Shown: positions 28,710-38,825 of the stretch, in pieces | How the letters are laid out: each line of letters begins with the position of its first letter | Numbering within the stretch: position 1 is the first letter of the stretch | Origin: Actinomycetes bacterium | GTDB lineage: Bacteria; Actinomycetota; Acidimicrobiia; Acidimicrobiales; JABEUL01 | Assembly (NCBI GenBank): GCA_021777355.1 | Contig: JAJYDO010000011.1 | Coordinates: 1 to 48,441, forward strand | Reading direction: 5' to 3' | DNA length: 48,441 bases | Made by a program: the position numbers and the translations under genes | Notes under the pieces: generated by a model | The model's input: the letters and a program-made list of their open reading frames with translations, nothing else | Database searches by the model: none | What the model was told of the DNA's origin: nothing

Positions 28710-31023
28710 CAACTTCCTCAATCCATAGATCGCTACAAGAAAGTATGTCCTTTTCACTAAAGAGAAGAGGTCTTAGTTCCTTATTTACATAATCTTGAAT
28801 CTGGTCTTTATGATGGGGAGACGCAAGGTCTTCACTCTGGCCGTATACAAGTACGCCATGGGCATTTGGACCACTCTCTTCAAAGGAAAGCACATATAGA
28901 AATGAAGTTCCACAGGAAACCGAATACCCGCCGGTTGTAAGTCCAGTTTTCTCGGTTCTTCCTGGAATATGCTCTCCTACTCCCAGCAGATCTTCACGTT
29001 TCTCGCGTGAGGAGTTCGGCAGTTCGTTTACCGGTGACAAAATATTGGTAGCTCCGTCAGTTTCGTGTGCTCCATGAACCGGAATTTTCTCTCCGCTGAT
29101 TAGGGCAAACTGCGCAACTCCCGGAGATGCGTCAAGTGGTAATCCGGCACTTTCTAAAGCTTTAACCGCATTGATAACTGCATTTTTAATATGGCTAGAG
29201 TTCTCAAGGCTTACCAATTGGCAAGGAGTGTTAAAAGACGAGTTCACGTCAAATGAATCTTGATATAAAGCTCCTGCATCTTTGAGGCTGGCTAGGTCAA
29301 AACCGGCCAAAAACTCCCTGAATAAAATGGCGCCTTTTGAGTCGAGGTTAAAATGCAAATCCCAGTTTCTCAAGATTTTACTTATCTCCAAAAATTCAGG
29401 CTCTCCGGCTTCACCAAACTCTTCAAGTCGCCGCACCAATTGGTCTATGATTAAAGCGCCTGTCTCACTTTTATTTGAAAGCGCCTTTTTAATCAAATCG
29501 TCTTTGGTTATTCTCCCTCCTTCGCCGGTTCCGCCTCTTTGAAGCGTGGCTAAGCACGCCCTCGTCCTCGGAGTGGGAGCCTCGATTAGTCCCTGCATCG
29601 GAGAGAAATCTTCAATCAACTCCTTAGGGTTAGTCAGCCAAGGAGAGTCATTGGAATTTGTGACAAAATCATCTCTGGAGAGTTGTGGAAGTGAAGAAAA
29701 CGGCACAAGTCCCGGAGCCGGCGAATTAGGATCGTCTGCCCAGTCGCAGTCAGGGCTAGAACCGTCTAGCATTGCAATCCGATTATCAAGCAGCAATTTG
29801 GTAAAAGGATCATTCTCTATTTTGTCCAATAGCCACTTCTTGCCGCTCTCCGACAAATTTGGAGTTCTGGATGAATCAATGTACCAAGTTTTGCCCTCTT
29901 TGTCTGCTGCAATCGTGTTAGCCCACGGCATTCCATTTTCGTTCTCGTGGGCTCTTTTGAACTCTTCCATTGAACTAGCAGCATCCATCTCCATGAACTG
30001 CGGAATAAAGGCCAAGTTCCCGATATTTGCATCCCTTGAACTTAGAGCGAACTCATTGGTCCAGCCTAGAAGAGGAAGATTTAAAATTGGTCCGTACTGG
30101 CTTGACCAAACTTCTTTTGTCACCTCTTCAACCATCTCGTCTCTCTTAACTTTTACGGTTATGCGGTGACAATCCATTTGAACTAAATGATCGCCATAGT
30201 AGTAGCTAGTGGGATCCTCCTCATTCAATCGAAGTTTGTAAATAGTGAAGCGTTTCCCGACTGAAAAAGTATGGGTCCATGCGACATTGGCATTAAAACC
30301 AATTAAAATGCCGGGTGCGCCAACCAATGTGGCCCCGTAAACGTCAATTTCTCCGGGAATAGTTAAGTGGCATTCCCAGAACCTATTCTCCCCATACCAC
30401 GGGAAATGAGGATTTCCTACAACCATGCCTCGGCCATTGCTGCTTAAATCGCCTCCAATTGCCCATCCGTTACTCGCAAGCGCCCCGCCTGGAAGAGAAG
30501 AGAGCGGCGGCGTTGGAGCAGGACCATCGGGACCCGGCGGCGCTGCAATTGCCATAAATGGAATCAAGTTTCTCGAACTTGCCGCTAGGGCAATGTCTGA
30601 ATAAAATGCCACCAAGTCGTACTCCGAAATAGGCTTTAGCCACTCCTCATTTCTTACCCATGCCGGGAAATCCTCCGGCTTGGCGTTTTTCAGAAAGTAA
30701 TTGATTCCGGCAGCAAAGCCTTTTACAAAATCTTGGCCTTTTTGCGGAATTGTGTCGAATCCATCTTGTGCAACTTCTCTCAAGCCCAGGTATTTATAGC
30801 CGGCATCGCTGATAATATTTGCATCGTTTTCTCCCGGGCCAAAGTAAAAGGATCTTTCTCCTCTCACCTTTACTATTTGGTCCATAAGAGTTGCTATATG
30901 GTGTTTCGAACACGCGTATCCTTGTCCAAACCCAAGGTCGCCCATGTTCTTGGCCTTGATATGTGGAACGCCTTTTGTGGTCCAGCGAATCTCGCAGCTA
31001 TAAGACTTGTTTGAAGCGTCCAC
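28699..31023 (-). CDS. Penicillin acylase family protein (Ntn hydrolase)
   Basis: LPGGALASNGWAIGGDLSSNGRGMVVGNPHFPW (Ser nucleophile context), GAPGILIGFNANVAWTHTFS; GTG start directly follows the TAA of the upstream gene. Confidence 0.88.
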   Translation of the reverse strand: MDASNKSYSCEIRWTTKGVPHIKAKNMGDLGFGQGYACSKHHIATLMDQIVKVRGERSFYFGPGENDANIISDAGYKYLGLREVAQDGFDTIPQKGQDFVKGFAAGINYFLKNAKPEDFPAWVRNEEWLKPISEYDLVAFYSDIALAASSRNLIPFMAIAAPPGPDGPAPTPPLSSLPGGALASNGWAIGGDLSSNGRGMVVGNPHFPWYGENRFWECHLTIPGEIDVYGATLVGAPGILIGFNANVAWTHTFSVGKRFTIYKLRLNEEDPTSYYYGDHLVQMDCHRITVKVKRDEMVEEVTKEVWSSQYGPILNLPLLGWTNEFALSSRDANIGNLAFIPQFMEMDAASSMEEFKRAHENENGMPWANTIAADKEGKTWYIDSSRTPNLSESGKKWLLDKIENDPFTKLLLDNRIAMLDGSSPDCDWADDPNSPAPGLVPFSSLPQLSRDDFVTNSNDSPWLTNPKELIEDFSPMQGLIEAPTPRTRACLATLQRGGTGEGGRITKDDLIKKALSNKSETGALIIDQLVRRLEEFGEAGEPEFLEISKILRNWDLHFNLDSKGAILFREFLAGFDLASLKDAGALYQDSFDVNSSFNTPCQLVSLENSSHIKNAVINAVKALESAGLPLDASPGVAQFALISGEKIPVHGAHETDGATNILSPVNELPNSSREKREDLLGVGEHIPGRTEKTGLTTGGYSVSCGTSFLYVLSFEESGPNAHGVLVYGQSEDLASPHHKDQIQDYVNKELRPLLFSEKDILSCSDLWIEEVVSD

Positions 31024-31743
31024 TTACGCAGCTATTAGACTTGAGAATTTCTTGGCGGTGTTTCCATAAATCGTGAGGCCTAAATTATTCAGCCGTTTCA
31101 AATATCCCGTCGAGAGATAAGCAACTAGCTTGTGGCCTTGGCCAAGCCTCAAGAAAGCTAGGAAAGGAGCAGATTTTGCTCCGCTGGCCGAAGCCATTCT
31201 AAATAACATTTCTCTTGCAGCTATGGCTGCTCTAAGCTTTGAAATTGGGGATCTGTCAATTAGCTCTCGCAGCTTTTCTTCAGCGTACTTTTCGTGCTGT
31301 GCTTCGTCATTCAACACAGTGTCGATAAAATCGGCAGTATCGGTGTCTACCACTTCTTTTAGCCACCTAAGTAAGTCGGATGCGATCCCCTCTCCCAAAA
31401 AAGACCACATGGCATTTTGAATCTCATTCCCACTTTCTTTGCCATGGTATTGGTTTAAGGAATCAACATAGGGTTTCATTGCACGTTCCGGGTCGGCGCC
31501 AAGGGCGACAAGCCGTTTGACAAAACCCTTATGATGTCTCAGCTCTTGAGCCGCAAATTTCTTGTAAGTGGCCGAGATATCTGGAGTGACGCTCTTTTCT
31601 GCCAACTCCTTGGCACCTTCGTAGGCTTTTAACTCGCCGTAAGCTATGGCACCCAGTACTTGATATAAAGACTTGTTATTTTCCCATTTTGCGATGCTTT
31701 TTTGACCGCTCGCGCTTATGGCGCCACTTTCTTTGCCTTCCAC
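31024..31743 (-). CDS. Ferritin-like di-iron protein (rubrerythrin/MiaE-like)
   Basis: AYGELKAYEGAKELA, AAQELRHHKGFVKRL, FLGEGIASDLLRWLKEV, LNDEAQHEKYAEEKLRELI: repeated E/ExxH pattern of the ferritin-like fold. Confidence 0.75.
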   Translation of the reverse strand: MEGKESGAISASGQKSIAKWENNKSLYQVLGAIAYGELKAYEGAKELAEKSVTPDISATYKKFAAQELRHHKGFVKRLVALGADPERAMKPYVDSLNQYHGKESGNEIQNAMWSFLGEGIASDLLRWLKEVVDTDTADFIDTVLNDEAQHEKYAEEKLRELIDRSPISKLRAAIAAREMLFRMASASGAKSAPFLAFLRLGQGHKLVAYLSTGYLKRLNNLGLTIYGNTAKKFSSLIAA

Positions 31744-31778
31744 TTAAATTACCTCCTCGGGACAGCTTTTATGAACCT

Positions 31779-31798
31779 AACTGATTACTCAATCAGTT
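31779..31798. promoter_or_regulatory. Inverted repeat AACTGATT-ACTC-AATCAGTT, candidate TetR-type operator
   Basis: 8+4+8 perfect dyad, 36 nt upstream of the ferritin-like gene start (31743, -). Confidence 0.55.
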
Positions 31799-32141
31799 TA
31801 TAGCCTGACCAGACATTTGACAAATTGGGATGAAAATAGAACCTATGATCCCATCAGCAGCCAAAGCCAGAAGACTGGCGATACCTCCAATGAAAACCGA
31901 GACTTTTGGAAAACTAAAGCTCTTAAAAACCATTCACATTGTTTGTGACTGAAAAAGGATTTGAAAAACAACTTTCTGGGCCCGCCACCTGACAAGTTGA
32001 AAATGCTAATGGAGCGTGGCTTGGAAGATTCTTTTCGGTGGTATCCTTAATGAGCCCATCTGAGCTCTTATGATCCAGCGAATCTGCCAATTTGACCACT
32101 GATGGAATAAGACCGTTCAACCTCTATCCGGCATTGAAATT

Positions 32142-33740
32142 ATGAATGAAGTCACTAATCGAGAAGTACTAAGCCAATCTAAAAGACGCAGAACTTTTGC
32201 CATTATCTCCCATCCCGATGCCGGAAAAACTACTCTGACAGAAAAGCTGCTGCTATACGCTGGGGCCGTTAGCGAAGCTGGTGCCGTCAAGGCAAGAGGA
32301 AGCAGGCGGCGTGCCACCTCCGATTGGATGGCAATGGAGCAAGAGCGAGGAATCTCGATCACCTCAACTGCTCTCCAATTCACGTATAAAGATCATGTGA
32401 TCAACTTGTTGGACACACCAGGCCACCGTGACTTTAGCGAAGATACCTACAGGGTGCTTTCGGCAGCTGACTCTGCTGTGATGGTTCTTGACACAGCTAA
32501 GGGAATCGAAGCGCAAACTCTGAAGCTTTTCCAGGTGTGCAGGTCTCGCAAATTGCCAATAATTACTTTCTTAAATAAGTTTGACAGGCCAGGAAAGGAA
32601 CCTATTGAACTTCTAGACGAAATAGAAAAAGAGATCGATCTCATCCCGGCTCCTCTCACCTGGCCGGTTGGCATCCCAGGAGATTTTAAGGGCGTAGTAG
32701 ATAGGAGAGATGGGAACTTCATAAGGTACTCGCGAACCGCCAGAGGAGCAACCGAAGCAAAAGAAGAGATTTTAGATCCCAAAAGAGCAAGAATTGAGGA
32801 GGGCAAATACTTCGAGCAAGCTATAGAGGAGTGCGACCTTCTCAATGGGACCGGAGCCAATTTCGACTCTGGCCTTTTCCTCTCGGGAATTCAGACTCCC
32901 GTATTTGTTGGCTCGGCATTAACTAACTTTGGCGTACGCATGCTGCTTGAAGCCGTAATTGAACTCTCCCCAAGTCCAAGTGCCAGGCCCGATTATAAGG
33001 GCGATCTAAGGCCACTTGATTCTCCATTTTCGGGATTTGTATTTAAAGTCCAAGCAAATATGGATCCCTCTCATCGGGATCACATTGCCTTTGTAAGAGT
33101 GTGCTCGGGAAAATTTGAGCGTGGAATGAATTTAATTCATCAACCCAGCCTGAAGCCTTTTAGGACCAAGTATGCGGCATCTGTTTTTGGATCTGAACGA
33201 GACACTATTGATGAGGCATATCCGGGAGATGTCATAGGGCTGGTTAATGCCAGTGACCTGCAAATCGGAGATACATTATTTGAAAACGAAGAAGTTAAAT
33301 ATCCTCCAATTGCTTCATTTGCCCCTGAATTATTTGCAAAAGTCAGGGCAAAAGATACCGGCAGATACAAACAATTCAAAAAAGGAATTGTGCAGCTGGA
33401 ACGTGAAGGCACGATTCAGCTTCTCTATGATCTCAAAGCTGAGGGAGACCCGATTGCAGCAGCCGTTGGTGAGATGCAGTTTGAAGTATTAGCCCATCGA
33501 ATGCAAGCCGAGTTCGGCGCAGAAATTGAGATGACAAGAACGCCGCACAAACTGGCAAGGGTCACTGATATTGATACTGCTAATTTGTTGGCCGGTGTCG
33601 GCGGAAACAAAGTAATGAAGCGGAGCGACGGAACTTATTTGGCGCTTTTTGAAAGCCCCTACTGGCTCCAGCGAATTCAAGGAGACCACCCTGAATGGAA
33701 ACTTGACACAATAGTGACCGGAACTAGTCAAGTTCAATAA
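32142..33740 (+). CDS. prfC: Peptide chain release factor 3
   Basis: RRRTFAIISHPDAGKTTLTEKLLLYAGAVSEAGAVK, DTPGHRDFSEDTYR, NKFDR; 532 aa, typical RF3 length and order. Confidence 0.95.
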   Translation: MNEVTNREVLSQSKRRRTFAIISHPDAGKTTLTEKLLLYAGAVSEAGAVKARGSRRRATSDWMAMEQERGISITSTALQFTYKDHVINLLDTPGHRDFSEDTYRVLSAADSAVMVLDTAKGIEAQTLKLFQVCRSRKLPIITFLNKFDRPGKEPIELLDEIEKEIDLIPAPLTWPVGIPGDFKGVVDRRDGNFIRYSRTARGATEAKEEILDPKRARIEEGKYFEQAIEECDLLNGTGANFDSGLFLSGIQTPVFVGSALTNFGVRMLLEAVIELSPSPSARPDYKGDLRPLDSPFSGFVFKVQANMDPSHRDHIAFVRVCSGKFERGMNLIHQPSLKPFRTKYAASVFGSERDTIDEAYPGDVIGLVNASDLQIGDTLFENEEVKYPPIASFAPELFAKVRAKDTGRYKQFKKGIVQLEREGTIQLLYDLKAEGDPIAAAVGEMQFEVLAHRMQAEFGAEIEMTRTPHKLARVTDIDTANLLAGVGGNKVMKRSDGTYLALFESPYWLQRIQGDHPEWKLDTIVTGTSQVQ

Positions 33741-33808
33741 ATTCAGATAATTTAGCGGCAAGTGACACAAAAGTGAACTTTTTTGTTGCTTGCTTCTTTA
33801 TTACCGGT

Positions 33809-34045
33809 TCAAATTATTGCCGCTCTTTTCAGAGAAACCATGGCTGATCCAAAAGATTGGCTAAACATCTCAATTAGCCATTCAATTAAGAGTGTGGTGG
33901 CACTTCCTGCCAAGCCTCCGATCTCAGGTGGAATGCCCGTCTCAATAGCAATCACGACACCTATCAAATACCCGGCACTTGTTGCAATGGTTTTAGGCCA
34001 GGTGGGTGACAGCTGCTTTGTAATAGTAGATTGAAATTCTGCCAT
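33809..34045 (-). CDS. Small hydrophobic protein
   Basis: 78 aa ORF with TM-like stretch AGYLIGVVIAIETGIPPEIGGLAGSATTLLIEWLIEMF, in otherwise empty intergenic space; no clear SD. Confidence 0.4.
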   Translation of the reverse strand: MAEFQSTITKQLSPTWPKTIATSAGYLIGVVIAIETGIPPEIGGLAGSATTLLIEWLIEMFSQSFGSAMVSLKRAAII

Positions 34046-34177
34046 GACAAGATCGTGGCAGGCAAAAGTAAACTTTTGCGTCCAATAGTGGTGCTTTCAA
34101 GTTAACTTCAGTTGAACTTTTGCCTATTTGATCTAGAAACTAAATCAATAGCTATTTTCAAATTTGAGTGTTGAAAC

Positions 34178-36226
34178 TTACTCTTCGGACGGGGAGCTTT
34201 GTGCCCTTTTCTTGATCTCTTCAACTACGTTTGGATCTGCCAAAGTGGTGGTATCTCCAAGATGCCGCCCCTCGGCAACATCTCTTAAAAGACGTCTCAT
34301 AATTTTGCCGCTTCTGGTTTTGGGAAGATCGTCTGTGAATACTATTGTCTTTGGTCTTGCAATAGCTCCAATTTTAGAAGCGACATGGCTTCTTAACTCT
34401 TCCCCTTTTTCAGGCGTTGCTTCATGTCCCCCTTTAAGGGTAACAAAGGCCATTATGGCTTGACCCGTCATGGCGTCATTTGCTCCTACTACAGCTGCCT
34501 CGGCCACGCTTTGGTGATCCACTAGTGCAGATTCAACCTCGGTAGTTGAAACCCGATGGCCTGAAACATTCATTACATCATCTACTCGTCCCAACAGCCA
34601 CAGATATCCGTCATCATCGACCTTGGCTCCATCTCCTGCAAAGTATCTCCCCGGAAATCGGCTCCAATATGTTTCTTTATACCTTTCAGGATCACCGTAA
34701 ATACCGCGAAGCATAGATGGCCAAGGACGAGTAAGTGTCAAATATCCCCCTCCCTTTTCCACCTTCTTCCCTTCATCGTCCACCACTTCGGCACCAATGC
34801 CAGGAAGGGGAAAAGTTGCTGATCCCGGTTTAGTCTCAGTTATTCCTGGGAGAGGCGAAATCATAATTCCGCCGGTTTCTGTCTGCCACCAAGTATCAAC
34901 CACGGGGCAAGTGCTTCCACCTATGTGTTCTCGATACCACATCCAAGCCTCTGGGTTTATCGGTTCGCCAACACTTCCTAAAAGCCTTAGTGAGGAGAGG
35001 TCGTGTTTCGCCGGATACTCGGCGCCCCATTTCATGAATGTTCTTATTGCCGTGGGTGCCGTGTACAAAATTGTTACTTTGTAGTCCTCCACAATTGACC
35101 ACCACCGCTCTCGATTCGGAAAATCTGGAGTGCCTTCATACATGACGCTTGTAGCCCCGTTTGCAAGCGGTCCATAGACAATGTAGCTATGTCCCGTTAC
35201 CCACCCGATATCGGCAGAGCACCAAAAAATATCGGTCTCACGGTGCAGGTCAAATACTGCTTTATGCGTGAATGCAACTTGTGTTAGATATCCGCCGGTG
35301 GTATGCATTATTCCCTTTGGCTTGGCGGTTGTTCCGGAAGTATAAAGGAGGAACAGAAGCTGCTCAGAGTCCAGAGATTCTGGAGAGCCATCTGCGTCCG
35401 GGTCATTTTTAACCTGCTCGACTAATTCATGCCACCAAATGTCTCTTCCCTCCACAAAATTGACGCTGCCCTCGGGAGAACTATCACCTATCCGCTGTAC
35501 AACCACAACATGTTCAATACTTGGACACTGGCTGACTGCCACGTCCGCGTTCACCTTTAGAGGCACCACCGCTCCGCGTCTCCAGCCTCCGTCTGCAGTT
35601 ATTAGTACGTGTGCCTTTGCGTCGTCAATGCGGTCCCTTAGTGCATCTGAAGAAAACCCTCCGAAAACCACCGAATGCGCGGCACCAATGCGCGCACAAG
35701 CAAGCATTGCCACAACTATTTCGGGAATCATTGGCATATAAATTGCCACCCTGTCTCCGGTTTTGACGCCCAATTTACGCAATGCTCCAGCGAAAATCAC
35801 AACCTCGTCCAAAAGTGCAGAATAAGTAATAGTTCTTTTGTCTCCCGGCTCGCCCTCGAAATAATAAGCGACTCTGTTGCCATAACCTGCCTCCACGTGG
35901 CGATCCAGGCAGTTGACCGACACGTTCAACTTTCCTCCGACAAACCACTTCGAAAAGGGAAGTTTCCAATTTAAGACTTCATCCCAAGGCTGATCCCATT
36001 TCAATTCGCTGGCTTTTGCTGCCCAAAAGGACTCCGGATCTGCCTCTGCCTCTTCATAAATTGCCGCATCACCATAAATAGAATGCGCCTTGAACTGGTC
36101 AGATGGTGGGAATGATCGATTTTCGCTAAAGTAGTCCTCGATGGCGGGTCCGCCTGGTTTGCTAATGGAGCCTGGCTTTTCGTCGAGAGCCGAAGATGGG
36201 TCTGTGTCATTCATTGGGTCCTCCAT
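34178..36226 (-). CDS. acs: Acetate-CoA ligase (acetyl-CoA synthetase)
   Basis: [49 protein letters not shown]-terminal [14 protein letters not shown]. Confidence 0.95.
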   Translation of the reverse strand: MEDPMNDTDPSSALDEKPGSISKPGGPAIEDYFSENRSFPPSDQFKAHSIYGDAAIYEEAEADPESFWAAKASELKWDQPWDEVLNWKLPFSKWFVGGKLNVSVNCLDRHVEAGYGNRVAYYFEGEPGDKRTITYSALLDEVVIFAGALRKLGVKTGDRVAIYMPMIPEIVVAMLACARIGAAHSVVFGGFSSDALRDRIDDAKAHVLITADGGWRRGAVVPLKVNADVAVSQCPSIEHVVVVQRIGDSSPEGSVNFVEGRDIWWHELVEQVKNDPDADGSPESLDSEQLLFLLYTSGTTAKPKGIMHTTGGYLTQVAFTHKAVFDLHRETDIFWCSADIGWVTGHSYIVYGPLANGATSVMYEGTPDFPNRERWWSIVEDYKVTILYTAPTAIRTFMKWGAEYPAKHDLSSLRLLGSVGEPINPEAWMWYREHIGGSTCPVVDTWWQTETGGIMISPLPGITETKPGSATFPLPGIGAEVVDDEGKKVEKGGGYLTLTRPWPSMLRGIYGDPERYKETYWSRFPGRYFAGDGAKVDDDGYLWLLGRVDDVMNVSGHRVSTTEVESALVDHQSVAEAAVVGANDAMTGQAIMAFVTLKGGHEATPEKGEELRSHVASKIGAIARPKTIVFTDDLPKTRSGKIMRRLLRDVAEGRHLGDTTTLADPNVVEEIKKRAQSSPSEE

Positions 36227-36324
36227 GAAACTAAATTGAGTGTGGTTTAATTATTTCACCTTAGAACAAATAGACATGGCAAATCTGTGAAACTATTGAG
36301 TAGCGAAAATGGCAGGGCCGATTA

Positions 36325-38127
36325 GTGGTAATACCGGAAAATGTGACAGAAAGTGAGTATAAGGATCCTTCTTCGCGCATCCAGCACTTAGTCCATGTAA
36401 AGCGAATTCGCCGAATTGCAGCCTACACAATTGCAATCACGGCATTACTTGACTTAATTTCGGCACTTACGCCTCCTCTTAGGCACCATCTGCATAAAAT
36501 ACGCCAATTTATGCCTTTGGGAGTCTCGGTCACGGCAAGCGCGCTTGTCGCACTAAGCGGCTTGGCCTTGCTTTTTGTCGCAAGAGGGGTCAGGCGAGGC
36601 CAAAGACAGGCTTGGGTAGTCGCTGTCATCCTGCTCACTTTTTCGACGATTGCGCACATATTCAAAGGCTTCGCGCTGGCGCCCGCCCTGATTTCGGGTG
36701 GAGTTTTAATTTTTCTCCTCATCACAAGGAAGTCTTTTTCGGCCAAAATTGATCTTCCCTCTCTGAGAAACGGAATAGCAACTCTTATATTTGGGGGTCT
36801 AATTGCGATCTTGGCCGGCACGGTTGGAATCAAAACGAGCGCTATGATCCAAAATAGGAGACACCAATTGGTCACGCCTATATCGTGGACTGATGCCCTT
36901 CACGCAACTGCTACCAGGCTTGTTGGCCTAAATGGCCCGGTACTGCCTGATACATTAAATGATTTTGCATCCACGGTTTTAGGGACAATAGGCATTGGTC
37001 TTGCTCTAGTGGCATTGGCATTGGCATTTCGCCCAATAGTAGATAGAAGATTGGTGCATTCAACAGAGCACAGAGGCAAAGCTTTTGACATAGTAAAGAG
37101 ATTTGGTTCAGGAACACTTGACTACTTTGCGCTCCGAGATGACAAGCGGAATTACTTTTATAATGACACGCTCGTTGCATATGCAATTTACGGCGGCGTG
37201 TGCTTAGTCTCTCCTGATCCCATTGGTCCCGAAATTGAGAGAGAAGCGGCTTGGCGTACATTTCTGCACTTTGCAGACGAACAGGGTTGGACGGTGTGCG
37301 TATTGGCAGCAAGCGAGCAATCACTGCCGCTCTATAACAAAACAGGACTTACAACGGTTTACATGGGAGACGAAGCGGTAGTAGATTGCAAGAACTTTTC
37401 ATTGGCAGGAGGTAATTTCAAAGGACTGCGCCAAGCTTATAACCGGATCGCAAAGTATGGATATACTATTGAATTTCATGATCCGGCAAAGCTTGATCCA
37501 ATAATCAAAGCTTCGCTAGTCGAACTTATGCCCAAGACCAGAAAGGGTGAAGCCGAGCGTGGGTTTTCGATGACTTTGGGCAGAATCTTTGACTTGAGAG
37601 ATGAAGGCTTGCTGCTTGCCGTTGCAAGGGATCCGAATCAAAAGCCGGTTGCGTTCTGCCACTTTGTTCCCGCAATTGGAATAAATGGCTTTTCACTCGA
37701 CTCGATGAGAAGAGACCCGGATCCTACACACCCAAACGGACTGATCGATTTTGTGCTGTGTGCCACCATTTTTCATCTTAAAGAGCAAGGTTTTTCAGCC
37801 CTTGATTTAAACTTTTCAACCTGGAGAGCAGTGCTGGCAGGAGAGTCCGGGCCTGGAAATCTTGAGAAGGGAAAGAGGTGGATACTGAAGCATTTATCTT
37901 CGAGCATGCAGATCGAATCCCTCTGGCGCTTTAACTCCAAATATGAACCAAGTTGGCTTCCCCGCTACGTGGCGTTTGAAAATATAGAGGTAGCATTACC
38001 TGCAGCAATAGCAATTGCCAGAGCTGAATCATTTGCAGAACTTCCATTATTGGGAAGATTTTTTGCCGCCAAACCTCCTAAGGAATCTCCGGATCCAACT
38101 GGCCCTTCCAACAGAGGTGTTGGGTGA
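36325..38127 (+). CDS. Membrane protein with C-terminal phosphatidylglycerol lysyltransferase-like (DUF2156/MprF-type) domain
   Basis: N-terminal TM segments; C-terminal RFGSGTLDYFALRDDKRNYFY...VAYAIYGGVCLVSPDPIG and WRFNSKYEPSWLPRYV typical of MprF/LysX-like synthase domains. Confidence 0.85.
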   Translation: MVIPENVTESEYKDPSSRIQHLVHVKRIRRIAAYTIAITALLDLISALTPPLRHHLHKIRQFMPLGVSVTASALVALSGLALLFVARGVRRGQRQAWVVAVILLTFSTIAHIFKGFALAPALISGGVLIFLLITRKSFSAKIDLPSLRNGIATLIFGGLIAILAGTVGIKTSAMIQNRRHQLVTPISWTDALHATATRLVGLNGPVLPDTLNDFASTVLGTIGIGLALVALALAFRPIVDRRLVHSTEHRGKAFDIVKRFGSGTLDYFALRDDKRNYFYNDTLVAYAIYGGVCLVSPDPIGPEIEREAAWRTFLHFADEQGWTVCVLAASEQSLPLYNKTGLTTVYMGDEAVVDCKNFSLAGGNFKGLRQAYNRIAKYGYTIEFHDPAKLDPIIKASLVELMPKTRKGEAERGFSMTLGRIFDLRDEGLLLAVARDPNQKPVAFCHFVPAIGINGFSLDSMRRDPDPTHPNGLIDFVLCATIFHLKEQGFSALDLNFSTWRAVLAGESGPGNLEKGKRWILKHLSSSMQIESLWRFNSKYEPSWLPRYVAFENIEVALPAAIAIARAESFAELPLLGRFFAAKPPKESPDPTGPSNRGVG

Positions 38128-38822
38128 GTTTTTGGGAGAAGGATTCTGATCCTCCGGCTAGGCATATTGGGTCCTCTCTCAAAAGGAAGGCCAAAGTTAG
38201 AAAGTTTTTGGCTCCAATTGTGCAAGATCTTTGGCAGAGAGTTTGTGAGATTGGGATGCTGACTAAAGAGCACCCGCGAGGAAAACGATTTCACCAATTT
38301 GGAAGGGGAAGCTTCATCTCTTTCCCTCCCGGCACAATCTACGGAGAACACGCGATATGCATAGGCGAGGACACAATGATAGGTCCTTGGGTTTCTATAT
38401 CTGCAGGAATGATGCCCGGGCAGGAACTTTTATCAGATAGAGTCGTGGCAATCGGCGATCGGTGCATGATCGGAAGAGGTAGTCACATCGTGGGCCACTT
38501 TGGAATTGAAATCGGCAATGATGTAATTACCGGTCCTTATGTCTACATAACCGATCAAAACCATGGATACGAAGACGTGGAAAAACCAATTTGGAAGCAA
38601 GCGCCGAAAGATTCGGGTGTCCACATTGGAAACGGTTGTTGGCTTGGAACAAACTGCGTAATTCTTCCCGGAACTTTTATCGGAGATAATGTTGTCGTCG
38701 CAGCTAGTGCAGTGGTCTCAGGCGAGGTGCCCAGCCACTGCGTGGTGGCCGGGGCACCTGCCAAAATAGTTAAACGCTATATAAAAGGTGAAGGCTGGAA
38801 GAAAGTGCCAACCGACACTTAA
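38124..38822 (+). CDS. Acyltransferase of the left-handed beta-helix (hexapeptide repeat) family
   Basis: IGDRCMIGRGSHIVGHFGIEIGNDVITGPYVYITDQNHGY, IGNGCWLGTNCVILPGTFIGDNVVVAASAVVSGEVPSHCVVAGAPAKIVKRY; GTGA overlap with upstream CDS. Confidence 0.87.
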   Translation: MSFWEKDSDPPARHIGSSLKRKAKVRKFLAPIVQDLWQRVCEIGMLTKEHPRGKRFHQFGRGSFISFPPGTIYGEHAICIGEDTMIGPWVSISAGMMPGQELLSDRVVAIGDRCMIGRGSHIVGHFGIEIGNDVITGPYVYITDQNHGYEDVEKPIWKQAPKDSGVHIGNGCWLGTNCVILPGTFIGDNVVVAASAVVSGEVPSHCVVAGAPAKIVKRYIKGEGWKKVPTDT

Positions 38823-38825
38823 TTA

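Noticed and set aside
29546-30169. Antisense 207-aa ORF over the penicillin acylase
   Set aside because: The sense strand has strong homology motifs; the antisense translation is low complexity.
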